This document shows, one piece after another, positions 29,456 through 37,500 of a DNA stretch of 64,000 bases (its first letter is position 1; each line of letters begins with the position of its first letter). The notes under the pieces are model-generated. The model saw only the letters and a program-made list of their open reading frames with translations. It did not search any database and had not been told where the DNA came from. The translations under genes were made by a program, and so were the position numbers. This DNA comes from an uncultured Bacteroides sp. (lineage in GTDB: Bacteria; Bacteroidota; Bacteroidia; Bacteroidales; Bacteroidaceae): the NCBI GenBank assembly GCA_944321465.1, contig CALULL010000002.1, forward strand, positions 85,009 through 149,008, written 5' to 3'.

Positions 29456-29632
29456 GTAGAGCCCCTGCCATGCCTTGTCGCTACTTAGAGAGAGTGTGCG
29501 CAAGGCGGGCGGGGTGTATATTCATAAAGTCATCAGCGTGGGGCTTTCGACGTTGCTCGTTTCGACTGACTGGGCAATGCGAGAGCCTTTATAGCGTGGA
29601 ACGGGCAACAGAACGGCTCCACGTATTTTTGT
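29456..29632 (+). ncRNA. Candidate structured small RNA or leader, three hairpins
   Basis: A -7 element TACTTTTG lies at 29445-29452. Three hairpins follow. Hairpin 1 has CCCC-GCC-GCCTTG (29462-29477) pairing with CAAGGC-GGC-GGGG (29501-29514). Hairpin 2 (29542-29587) is a 17-bp stem with G-U pairs and one bulged A. Hairpin 3 has CGTGGA (29595-29600) pairing with TCCACG (29618-29623), directly followed by TATTTTTG, as in a terminator. The predicted transcript is about 175 nt. No convincing reading frame is present. It could be an independent small RNA (a 6S-like RNA is one untested idea; GAGCC at its 5' end can also pair with GGCTC near the 3' end) or an attenuator leader for the lipoprotein gene at 29707. 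Confidence 0.55.
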
Positions 29633-29706
29633 ATGTATAAGTCTGTTATCAGGTCAATAATAATGGCAGAATCGGAGCCGCTGTCTTGTAAACATTCTTT
29701 TCTATT

Positions 29707-30546
29707 ATGTATCAACACACAAGGAAAGCATGGCTCCGTGGCAGGCTACAGGTCGCGGCAGCCGTGGCGATGGCGGGGCTGATGGCCTCGTGCAGCGAGG
29801 ACATGGAGCCTTGGGAGGCTGCGACATTGACGGTAGAGGATTATTCTTCCTCGCTATCCGCTGCGGGCGGAAGTTTCACACTGGACATTGAGACAAACAC
29901 AGTCTGGAGGATTGATGCCCCGGAGTGGGTGACTGTTGATCCCGCCAGCGGGGAAGGCAATGCGGTGGTGACGGTGACCGTTCAGCCCAATATCCCGGTC
30001 GCCCCCGAAAGCAATGAGCGCAGAGAGCGGGTTGTTCTTATGGCAGGTTATGAGAACGGCGAGGAACTGGTTGGTAATATTGCCGGATGCCAGACGCACG
30101 ATGTATGGATATCCCAGGCAGGGGCTTTTGAGGACTTCGTGTGCAATGTCGGCAATGCAGCTTTCACGCGTACCACAGAAGAGGTGTGGGACGAAGAGCA
30201 GCAGCAGAATGTGCGTCACGATTCGTACAACGGCGTAGCCACTTATACCATAGACAGTTGGTTAAGCAACGAGCAATTGGCTTCCATCTTTGGCGAGGTG
30301 GACATTCGGTTTGTGTGCCTCTATCGTGTTTACGATAGTCACGGACGCTATGAGACTTACGAGAGGGAATGTTTCAGGATGCCCGTTGAGTGGGAGAAAG
30401 GCGAGCACGACCTGACAGTCAGCTTTGATTTGTATGACGATTACATCATGAGGAGTGTTTCTACGCAATTCGTGGAACGTGGTACTGAAACGAGGATTCC
30501 CTTTAGCAGTGGACTTTATTATGAGGAAATTGAAACGGTAGAGTAA
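29707..30546 (+). CDS. BACON-domain lipoprotein
   Basis: A 279-residue lipoprotein: signal peptide with lipobox at Cys29 (GLMASC), then a BACON domain (about 45-100: SAAGGSFTLDIETNTVWRIDAPEWVTVDPASGEGNAVVTVTVQ), an Ig-like fold that in Bacteroidales is found on carbohydrate-binding or mucin-associated surface proteins. The rest (about 140-279) is a beta-rich domain with no recognised family. It is the first of three same-strand envelope genes (barrel at 30569, small lipoprotein at 31949), with 22 bp to the barrel gene. A joint surface role is inferred from this arrangement only. Confidence 0.82.
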   Translation: MYQHTRKAWLRGRLQVAAAVAMAGLMASCSEDMEPWEAATLTVEDYSSSLSAAGGSFTLDIETNTVWRIDAPEWVTVDPASGEGNAVVTVTVQPNIPVAPESNERRERVVLMAGYENGEELVGNIAGCQTHDVWISQAGAFEDFVCNVGNAAFTRTTEEVWDEEQQQNVRHDSYNGVATYTIDSWLSNEQLASIFGEVDIRFVCLYRVYDSHGRYETYERECFRMPVEWEKGEHDLTVSFDLYDDYIMRSVSTQFVERGTETRIPFSSGLYYEEIETVE

Positions 30547-30568
30547 AAATACGGAAAGGACAATAGAC

Positions 30569-31879
30569 ATGACACACAAACACATACTGATGACACTGCT
30601 TGCGGCCACAGCCATGACCCTCGCAGCAAACGCCCAGACGACGAAGGGCGGAACGGAAGGCGGAGCCGGTCTGGCAACGCCCCAGCAGCAATACAGCATA
30701 GACGGACGGCACCGGGGGCTGGACTTCAACATCCATGCCGGATACCATATCGGCGTGGGCGACAGCAAAGGCAGTGGTTCCATACCAGTTGAAGTGGGAG
30801 TGGGCAAGCAGTTCCATCCCAACATCTACGTGGGGCTTAGCAGCGGTGCATGGATTGGCACGGGCGATGCCAGCGACCCGATTATTCCGCTTGCTGCCGA
30901 CTTCAAGATTATGTTCCCCAGCAAAACGCAGGTGCCCACCACGATGAAGCCGTTTCTCTCCTTCCGGTTGGGCTATGGCTTCAACACCGCTTCGGGCGGT
31001 ACGGTGGAGGTGCCAGGCTATTCCGAGACGATAGAAATCCCCGACCCAGACGATGTGTTCTTCCTGGAAATCATGCCCGGATTGCAGTTCCCGATCAGCC
31101 AGAAGACGGACTTCTTGCTGTCGGTCGGATACACGCACCAGTTTGTAGACGGTGCCAGCGGCGGAGCTTTCACCGTGAAGGCCGGTCTGAACTTCCACCG
31201 CGCGGCCAACTGGAAGAAACGCCCGCCGCGCCCCAAAGTGCCTACACGCGACCGTGGCCTGCAACTCACGCTGGAGGCTGTGGGCACTTACGGCACAGAC
31301 TTCAGCGGAGGCATGAACCTTGCCTTGACCTACAAGCTGAACCCGCACTTTGCCGTGGGCGGTGGCGTTGGCTTTGCTGGCTTGAAAGTTCTCGGAGATA
31401 CAGAAGTGGGTGACTTGCAGGTCATCGAGTCGAATGTGGACTATGAAGGCAATTATACCGTTACGGAGTACAACGGACGCTACAGCCGCGACCCGATGTT
31501 CCCTTTCAGCATGTTTGCCCGTGGAGAGTACCGGATGCTCGAACGTCGTTGTTCGCCTATCGTGACGCTTGATGTCGGTGCACAGATGCGCATGGGAATA
31601 GGCGACTTGTATTATGATTCCTCTATGTCTGGATATGATGCATTTGGAGACCCTCGGACGACAACGTTCTTTGCCGCTCCCGCCGTGGGCTACTCGTTCC
31701 GCACGACCAACAACTCCTATCTCAACCTGAAAGTGGGCTATTCGCTGACCCCCAACCTGAAGGCATTGAAAGGCGTGAAGGAATATGACAACACGACCTG
31801 CTACTACGCCTCCCGCTCCAAGAAGATGAGCCACCTGTTCTTCTCCTTCGGCTTCACCCACACCTTTGGCAAGAAGTGA
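30569..31879 (+). CDS. Outer-membrane protein with two barrel-like halves
   Basis: A 436-residue protein with a signal peptide (cleavage near ANAQ, residue 23). Two similar-sized beta-rich halves are visible: about 45-210 (GLDFNIHAGYHIGVGDS to VKAGLNFHRAANW) and about 228-436 (RGLQLTLEAVGTYGTDF to LFFSFGFTHTFGKK). They are joined by a basic, Pro-rich linker (KKRPPRPKVPTRDR). Each half has alternating strands typical of small outer-membrane barrels, and parts correspond (LNPHFAVGGGVGFAG with FHPNIYVGLSSGAW). It probably arose by duplication. It lies 22 bp downstream of the BACON lipoprotein. The function is unknown. Confidence 0.75.
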   Translation: MTHKHILMTLLAATAMTLAANAQTTKGGTEGGAGLATPQQQYSIDGRHRGLDFNIHAGYHIGVGDSKGSGSIPVEVGVGKQFHPNIYVGLSSGAWIGTGDASDPIIPLAADFKIMFPSKTQVPTTMKPFLSFRLGYGFNTASGGTVEVPGYSETIEIPDPDDVFFLEIMPGLQFPISQKTDFLLSVGYTHQFVDGASGGAFTVKAGLNFHRAANWKKRPPRPKVPTRDRGLQLTLEAVGTYGTDFSGGMNLALTYKLNPHFAVGGGVGFAGLKVLGDTEVGDLQVIESNVDYEGNYTVTEYNGRYSRDPMFPFSMFARGEYRMLERRCSPIVTLDVGAQMRMGIGDLYYDSSMSGYDAFGDPRTTTFFAAPAVGYSFRTTNNSYLNLKVGYSLTPNLKALKGVKEYDNTTCYYASRSKKMSHLFFSFGFTHTFGKK

Positions 31880-31948
31880 CGCGGGGCGGACTATCTTAAC
31901 AAGTAACTTAACAACAACGAACTATTAACTATTAAAACATCAAGACTT

Positions 31949-32284
31949 ATGAAAAACGTATTGACATTTATCATGATAGCAATACTTAGTGTGTTCACGT
32001 TCGCTTCCTGCGGCGACGACGAGGGGAGTGCACTTGTAGGGACGTGGAGAGACAGCAGCAGGACGATGATTCTGCACGATGACGGGACGGGCGAGTTCCT
32101 GTATGATGATTATGAATGGGGCGACAGCGAACGTTATTTCACTTGGGAAGCAACGGACACCATGTTCATACTCGACCGGGGCGACTGGGGGGTGCGGAGC
32201 AGCTACATCTATCAGTTAGAGGATAATGTCCTGACGCTTATCGACTCGGCGGACGGAAGCATTACCACGTATGTAAGGCAGTGA
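31949..32284 (+). CDS. Small lipoprotein, lipocalin-like pattern
   Basis: A 111-residue lipoprotein with a lipobox at Cys21 (FTFASC) and a GDDEGS spacer. The body (LVGTWRDSSRTMILHDDGTGEFLYDD, then a FTWEATDTMFIL strand and YQLEDNVLTLIDSADGS) has the GTW and repeated strand-turn pattern of the lipocalin-like families frequent in the Bacteroidota. These usually bind small hydrophobic ligands, but none can be inferred here. It lies 69 bp after the barrel gene, in the same direction. Confidence 0.75.
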   Translation: MKNVLTFIMIAILSVFTFASCGDDEGSALVGTWRDSSRTMILHDDGTGEFLYDDYEWGDSERYFTWEATDTMFILDRGDWGVRSSYIYQLEDNVLTLIDSADGSITTYVRQ

Positions 32285-32380
32285 CCGTAAGCCACCGCCA
32301 TGCTGATGAGGGGCGGGAAGCACCGGGCTACAACATCCTGTTTCGGGGATGGAAGTGCCCTGGGGCTTCCCGCCCCTTCC

Positions 32381-32412
32381 TTTGTGCATCTCGGCGAAAC
32401 CCCGTACCTTTG
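32381..32412 (+). promoter_or_regulatory. Consensus promoter of the beta-lactamase gene
   Basis: TTTG (32381-32384), a 20-bp spacer and TACCTTTG (32405-32412) match the Bacteroidetes TTTG/TAnnTTTG promoter exactly. It lies 39 bp before the ATG at 32452. Confidence 0.75.
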
Positions 32413-32451
32413 TCGTCAATAACCATCATGCATAGTAAATCGTAACAGAAC

Positions 32452-33411
32452 ATGACAAGAAGCAGAAGACTACTTCTGGCTGTGGCGTGCATGGCCCTGG
32501 CCTGCGCCGCAGCCCTGGCCCTGAGGCCCTTCCGACAACCGGCAAAGAGCGGCGGCGGTGCGCCACTGGCCGATGTCCTCGCCGACAGCATCTCCCGGAT
32601 AACAGCGGCCTGCCCGGGCGAGGTGGGAGTGGCCGTCATCGTCGGCGGCACCGATACCGTCGTCGTCAACGACCGGAGCGTCTATCCCATGATGAGCGTG
32701 TTCAAGCTCCACCAGGCATTGGCTCTTTGCAACCGCTTCGACCGGGACGGACGGTCGCTCGACACCCTGCTGACCATCCGGCGCGACGAGCTCGACCCCC
32801 ACACGTGGAGTCCCATGCTGAAGGAGCACCGGGAGGCTTTGATTGCGTTGCCTGTGGCCGACCTGCTGCGCTACACGCTCGTCTGGAGCGACAACAACGC
32901 GAGCAACGTCCTGTTCGAACGCCTGCTGGGGGTCGCGGCGACAGACAGCTTCGTGGCCACGCTCATCCCCCGGGCGAGCTTCCAGATAGCCTACACGGAG
33001 GCGGAGATGTCAGCCGACCATGCCAAAGCCTACTCCAACTACACCTCCCCGCTAGGTGCTGCCATGCTGATGGACAGGCTGTTCGCCGACAGCATCGTGA
33101 GCCGCCCCAAGCAGCGTTTCATCCAGCGACTGCTGGGCGAGTGTACTACCGGCAAGGACCGCATCGCTGCACCGCTTCTCGACAAGGCCGGGGTGACCAT
33201 CGCCCACAAGACCGGCTCGGGCTACACCGCGAACGGCATCCTTGCGGCCCACAACGACGTTGCCCACATCTGCCTGCCCGGTGGCGTGCGCTACACCCTG
33301 GCCGTCTTCGTCAAGGACTTCCGGGGCAACGAGGCCCAGGCCTCCCGGTTGGCGGCACGCATATCGGCGGCGGTGTATGCGGTGTTGGCCGAGAAGGGGA
33401 GAGGTAGTTGA
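32452..33411 (+). CDS. Class A beta-lactamase (subclass A2, CfxA/CepA-like)
   Basis: A 319-residue periplasmic serine beta-lactamase that hydrolyses penicillins and probably cephalosporins. It has a signal peptide (about 1-24), the active-site SVFK (Ser82, Lys85), SDN (146-148), the A2-type omega-loop region YTEAEMSADHAKAYSNYTSP (probable Glu183 or Glu185) and KTG (253-255). The omega-loop motif, with Glu before a His/Lys-containing segment instead of the usual ExxLN, places it with the Bacteroidota enzymes. GC is high and similar to neighbours, with no mobile-element gene beside it, so it looks resident. A consensus promoter lies upstream, and a repeat-rich region follows it. The allele and spectrum cannot be stated. 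Confidence 0.93.
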   Translation: MTRSRRLLLAVACMALACAAALALRPFRQPAKSGGGAPLADVLADSISRITAACPGEVGVAVIVGGTDTVVVNDRSVYPMMSVFKLHQALALCNRFDRDGRSLDTLLTIRRDELDPHTWSPMLKEHREALIALPVADLLRYTLVWSDNNASNVLFERLLGVAATDSFVATLIPRASFQIAYTEAEMSADHAKAYSNYTSPLGAAMLMDRLFADSIVSRPKQRFIQRLLGECTTGKDRIAAPLLDKAGVTIAHKTGSGYTANGILAAHNDVAHICLPGGVRYTLAVFVKDFRGNEAQASRLAARISAAVYAVLAEKGRGS

Positions 33412-33459
33412 CGAGGTACAAGGGACGAAGATTTGGTTGACAAGGGATAAGGACCTGCG

Positions 33460-33862
33460 GCCCCGAAGGGGTCGAACTATACTTAGCCGGGGGTGAACAA
33501 CGTGAACCCCCGGCTAACTGTATCCTCTATGCCCGGCCCCCGCAGGGGGGCGAACAACACGCGGACCAGCCTTGTATGGGCATGTGTATCCTAATCCTGC
33601 ACTCTGTTTGTCTTGCCTTGTGTATTAGGGCGACCGCGAGGGTCGCCCCTACAGGTGTACCGTTACGATGCTTTATGCTATTCGACCCCTTCGGGGCCAT
33701 GGAACATAGGTTCCTTACCTATCCGGGGGTTCGCTTCGCTCACCCCCGGCTAAGCATGGTTGGACCCCTTCGGGGCCCCATGTCCTCGGGTAATATGTTA
33801 ACAGATGATTAGATACTTGGAACGTACCCACCCACCTGTAGGGGCGACCCTTGCGGTTGCCC
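33460..33862. repeat. Cluster of GC-rich hairpins and a 30-bp inverted repeat
   Basis: Several perfect or near-perfect palindromes: CCCCGAAGGGG at 33461-33471; TTAGCCGGGGGT with ACCCCCGGCTAA at 33483-33517; GGGCGACC with GGTCGCCC at 33628-33648; CCGGGGGT with ACCCCCGG at 33723-33749; and repeated GACCCCTTCGGGG segments (33684, 33763). In addition, 33628-33657 recurs inverted at 33833-33862 (28 of 30 positions), bounding a 235-bp segment. Such REP-like clusters are common between convergent Bacteroidales genes. No gene is present in 33412-34530. Confidence 0.75.
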
Positions 33863-34020
33863 GGATATAGGATGCATCCAACACCTTCCATTCGGCAAAT
33901 AGGTGCTTGGCTGTTTTCATGTACCGTTGTACAAATCATTAGACATATGTATCCCTTCGGGGTCCCATGCCCTCGGGTTTTCGTTTCACGATTGATGGTG
34001 GTTGGTGTGAGGTGAGTACT

Positions 34021-34250
34021 GCCCGCATCGCGGCGCGAGTCCCGCCCGCATCGCGGCGTGAGTCCCGCCCGCATCGCGGCGTGAGTTCCGCCCGCATCGC
34101 GGCGTGAGTTCCGCCCGCATCGCGGCGTGAGTCCCGCCCGCATCGCGGCGCGAGTTCCGCCCGCATCGCGGCGTGAGTCCCGCCCGCATCGCGACGTGAA
34201 ATTCGTCTACATTGCGGCGTAAAATTCTATTCGTATCTCGGCATGAATTT
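34021..34250. repeat. 23-bp tandem array (about ten units)
   Basis: Ten consecutive units of exactly 23 bp begin at 34021; the first seven are near-identical (GCCCGCATCGCGGCGTGAGT plus three bases) and the last three (34182-34250) increasingly diverged. There are no spacers, and 23 is not a multiple of three, so this is a noncoding minisatellite and not a CRISPR or protein repeat. Confidence 0.9.
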
Positions 34251-34264
34251 CTCCAGCCTTTTGG

Positions 34265-34299
34265 AGCAAGTCGCACTGCCTTTGCGGTGTGACTTGCTT
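34265..34299. repeat. Imperfect hairpin between the two tandem arrays
   Basis: AGCAAGTCGCACTGC pairs with GCGGTGTGACTTGCT around a CTTT loop, with two mismatches. It may contribute to termination of sprA or the beta-lactamase transcript, but lacks a U-tract directly after the stem. Confidence 0.45.
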
Positions 34300-34384
34300 C
34301 ACTATTTCCGTCATACTTCATGACAACGGCTGTTGTGGGATATGACAGCGACGGGATGTGGATTTTTGGCGGCATTTTGCCGCG

Positions 34385-34464
34385 AGCTTCGGCGCTATGC
34401 TGCCGAAAGCTTCGGCATTATGCTGCCGAAAGCTTCGGCATTATGCTGCCGAGAGCTTCGGCAG
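34385..34464. repeat. Second 23-bp tandem array (three and a half units), palindromic
   Basis: Units at 34385, 34408 and 34431 plus an 11-bp partial at 34454. Each junction forms a GCCGAAAGCTTCGGC palindrome, so the array can fold into a row of hairpins. It lies 67 bp beyond the sprA stop and may protect or terminate that transcript. Its sequence is unrelated to the array at 34021 although the unit length is the same. Confidence 0.85.
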
Positions 34465-34530
34465 AAAGGAGGTGGCGACAGGCTGCGGTGTGTCGTGGCA
34501 TGAGGGGCCGTCTGGCTGTGGCGGGGGTCG

Positions 34531-37500
34531 TCAGCGGGTGAGCGAGAACTTCAGCGTGATGCCGAAGTCGGAGTTCGTCACGGGGTAGGACGAGGAGGAG
34601 ACGAGGGGGGTGTTCTGCTGCCGCTCGTAGTAGAGGCGCAGGGTGAGCAGGCGGCTCAGGGCGTAGTCGGCGGTGACGGATATCTGCATGGCGCGGTTGC
34701 CCGTGGTGGCTTGGGTGAAGGCTTGCTGTATGTCGCGCGCCAGGGCCGACTGGTTGCGCAGGGAGAAGTCGGCGCGCAGGGTGAGGTCGCTGCTGAAGGA
34801 GGAGCTGCGGCCGCTCTTGCTGTTGTTCTTGCTGTTGCTCTTGGAGTCGCCGTCCTTCGAGCTGCGGCTCTTGCTGCCTCCGCCGCCGAAGAGCTTGAAG
34901 TTGGTTATCTTGTAGCCCAGGCCGATGACGAAGTCGGAGGAGGAGGTCTCGACGATCTGGGCGGCGGTCATGCTGAGGTTGAGCACGCGTGTCTTGCGGT
35001 ACTCGGCCTTGGCGGTGATGCCGTTGTTGAAGGTCATGTCCACGCCCAGCAGTGGGGAGAACTGCTCGTTGATGGAGACGTTGCTGATGTCGTAGCACGA
35101 CGAGGGTATGGGGTTGCCCGTCTGCACGTCTTCGGTGAAGCCCAGGTCGCCCATGTAGCTCATGAAGCTGGTGTAGGTGTTGTAGCTTCCCACGCTGTAG
35201 GTGCTGCGGTAGGCGTGGTTGATGTTGAAGCTGCGGAAGTGCTTCTTGAACCAGTCGAGTTTGGCCAGTCCGCTGTAGGTGACGCTCCAGTTGGGGAGCA
35301 TGGAGAGCAGGCCGGGAAAGAGGTCGAGGGCGGTGGTGCGCGCGTCGCGTCCGGTGTATGCGGCCAGGAAGGCGGGTATCATCACGTCGGGCGAGTAGCG
35401 GCTGACGGTGCCGTTGGCGGGGTCGAAGGTCTGTCCGGCCAGCGAGCTTCCGGCAGGGTAGATGGCTCCTGCGTAGCGTGCCTCGACACGGCGCTGCACC
35501 ACGTCGAGGTTGTTCAGGAAGCGGTCGAAGGCGCGCGAGTAGTAGCCGTTGCCGGCCTTGTGGCGTTCGAAGGCGCTGCCCATGCTGATGATGGTCATGG
35601 TGAAGCTGCCGCTCTGTGTCTGGGGCATGCCGTCGAACATGAACTGTATCTCGCGGCTGCGGTTGCGGGTGCGCTGGGCGTTGAGGTCTATCTTGAGGTC
35701 GCGCACGGGTTCGAGGGTGAGGCGCAGCTGGAAGTCTTCTTGCGCGTTGGTGGTGGCGGGGGTGACTACGGAGTCGTTGGCAAGCAGCCAGCCGTTGTCG
35801 TAGGCTCGCTGTATGTAGCCGTCGCCCGTCAGGCCGAAGGCGAAGTCCAAGCCGGGTGTCATGCCTGCGGCCGAGGTGCGCCGTTGTCCCAACAGGTCGC
35901 CCACCTCGGGCAGGAAGCCGGGCAGGGTCATGGCGTAGGTGTTGCGGTAGGACACGCTGAAGTTACGCACGCTCATGGCCAGGCGGGCGACGTACTGACT
36001 CAGCTTGTACCACTTGTTGTCCTCGGGGTCGGGGCCGGGCAGGATGTTGAGCTGTATCTGTGCCGTGTCGCGGGTTTCTATGCGTATGGTGTTGGCGTTC
36101 ACCACCTTGTAGCGCAGGGGGTAGCGCGTGCCCCAGTGCTGTGCCGTCACCTTGGGGCGGCGGTTGTTCAGGTTGTGGGTGACGTTGACGGTGGTGTCGG
36201 CCTTCAGCTGTATGAGCTTGCTGTAGCGTTTAGGCTTCTTTTTGGTCGCTACGGGCTTGCGGTAGGAAGCCGAGAAACGCCGGTTGACCTTCTTCAGGTA
36301 GGGCACTTTGTTGTAGAGCTGTTCCAGGTTGAAGCGTCCGTTGAGGCTGATGTTGCGCTGGTTGCTGACGGTGTTGCCCATCTCGGTGCCGTCGGTTAGA
36401 GCCAGTCCTCGGTTCCAGTTGTAGGTGGCTGCGTAGCTGGCATCGGCGGTAATCCAGTCGGTGACGGGGAACTGCTTCAGGGGCAGTTTGAAGTCGACAT
36501 CGAACGTCTGCTGGTAGTCCATAGGTCGTCCCAGCGAGAGGAGGCTCTGCTTTACGGAGTCTTTCCACTGCTGGTATTGGTCGGGGTAGAGGTCCTTGTT
36601 CACCACGCCGTATGGCTCTTCTATCTCGGCGTGGGTGGCACTGGTGAAGTTCATGCGCAGGTTCTTGGTCAAGTCCCAGCGCAGGGCAAAGTCGCGGTTC
36701 CACAGGAACTCTTTGGCGAAGGAGGCGGGTATGCCGTCCGTGCCGTCGCTGCCGGTGCCCGAGGTGAGTGCCTCCATGTCGCGCAGCTGCAGCTCGTAGT
36801 AGTGGCGGCTGATGTCGGTGTTGAAGGCTATGCTCTGTGGCAGCCAGTTGAGGCTGAACTGCTTGGCGAACTTCATCCAGGGCGACTTGCTCTTGGACTG
36901 CTTGAAAGGCTCCCAGGGCTTGTAGGCCGGGGCATAGGTGTAGCTCAGCTGCCCGCGCCAGTCGGTCTCGTCCTCGTAGGCGGTGGTGCTGCCCTGGTTG
37001 TGGTTGGTGGAGCGTGAGTAGCTGAGGCTGAAGTTGGCCGGGTCGTAGGGCATGGGGTTCTTGCTCTGTATGTTGACGCGCATGTTGCTGAGGCTGAAGT
37101 TGCGGTAGGTGCTCACCTCGCGGGCGATGTTCATCAGCGAGTCGCGGTCGTGCTCGGTGGTGAGTGCGCTCAGGGCGTCGTCGAGCAGCATGTCCTGGTC
37201 CAGGGGGTTGTACTTGGGCGTGGTCTGCTCCTTGGACAGCGAGAAGTAGATGGGTGCCGACAGCTTAGCCTGCTTGGGGAAGAAGCGGCCCAGGTCGAAG
37301 GAGGTGGTGAAGGTATATTGCAGGTAGTCGTCCAGCCGGCGTTCGCTGACGCTCTGCTCCAGCCCGCCGAAGCCTGCGGTCTCGTAATGTCCGCCGAGGT
37401 TGATGGCACCGATGTCGGAGAGCTGCACGTTCAGGTTGCCTTGTGCGGCCCAGCCCCCGCTCTCGTTGAATTCGGTGAGGCGCATTTCGTTGACCCACAC

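Noticed and set aside
34021-34250. Possible CRISPR array
   Set aside because: The 23-bp units follow one another directly with no unique spacers, and no cas genes are present.
33715-34375. Repetitive Arg-rich proteins read from the minus strand of the repeat island
   Set aside because: The period is 23 bp, so the reading frame cycles through the array. The apparent peptides are an artefact of the tandem repeat.
34711-36399. A 562-codon plus-strand open frame opposite the 3' part of sprA
   Set aside because: Low-complexity Val/Gly/Ala/His composition; a shadow of sprA codons.
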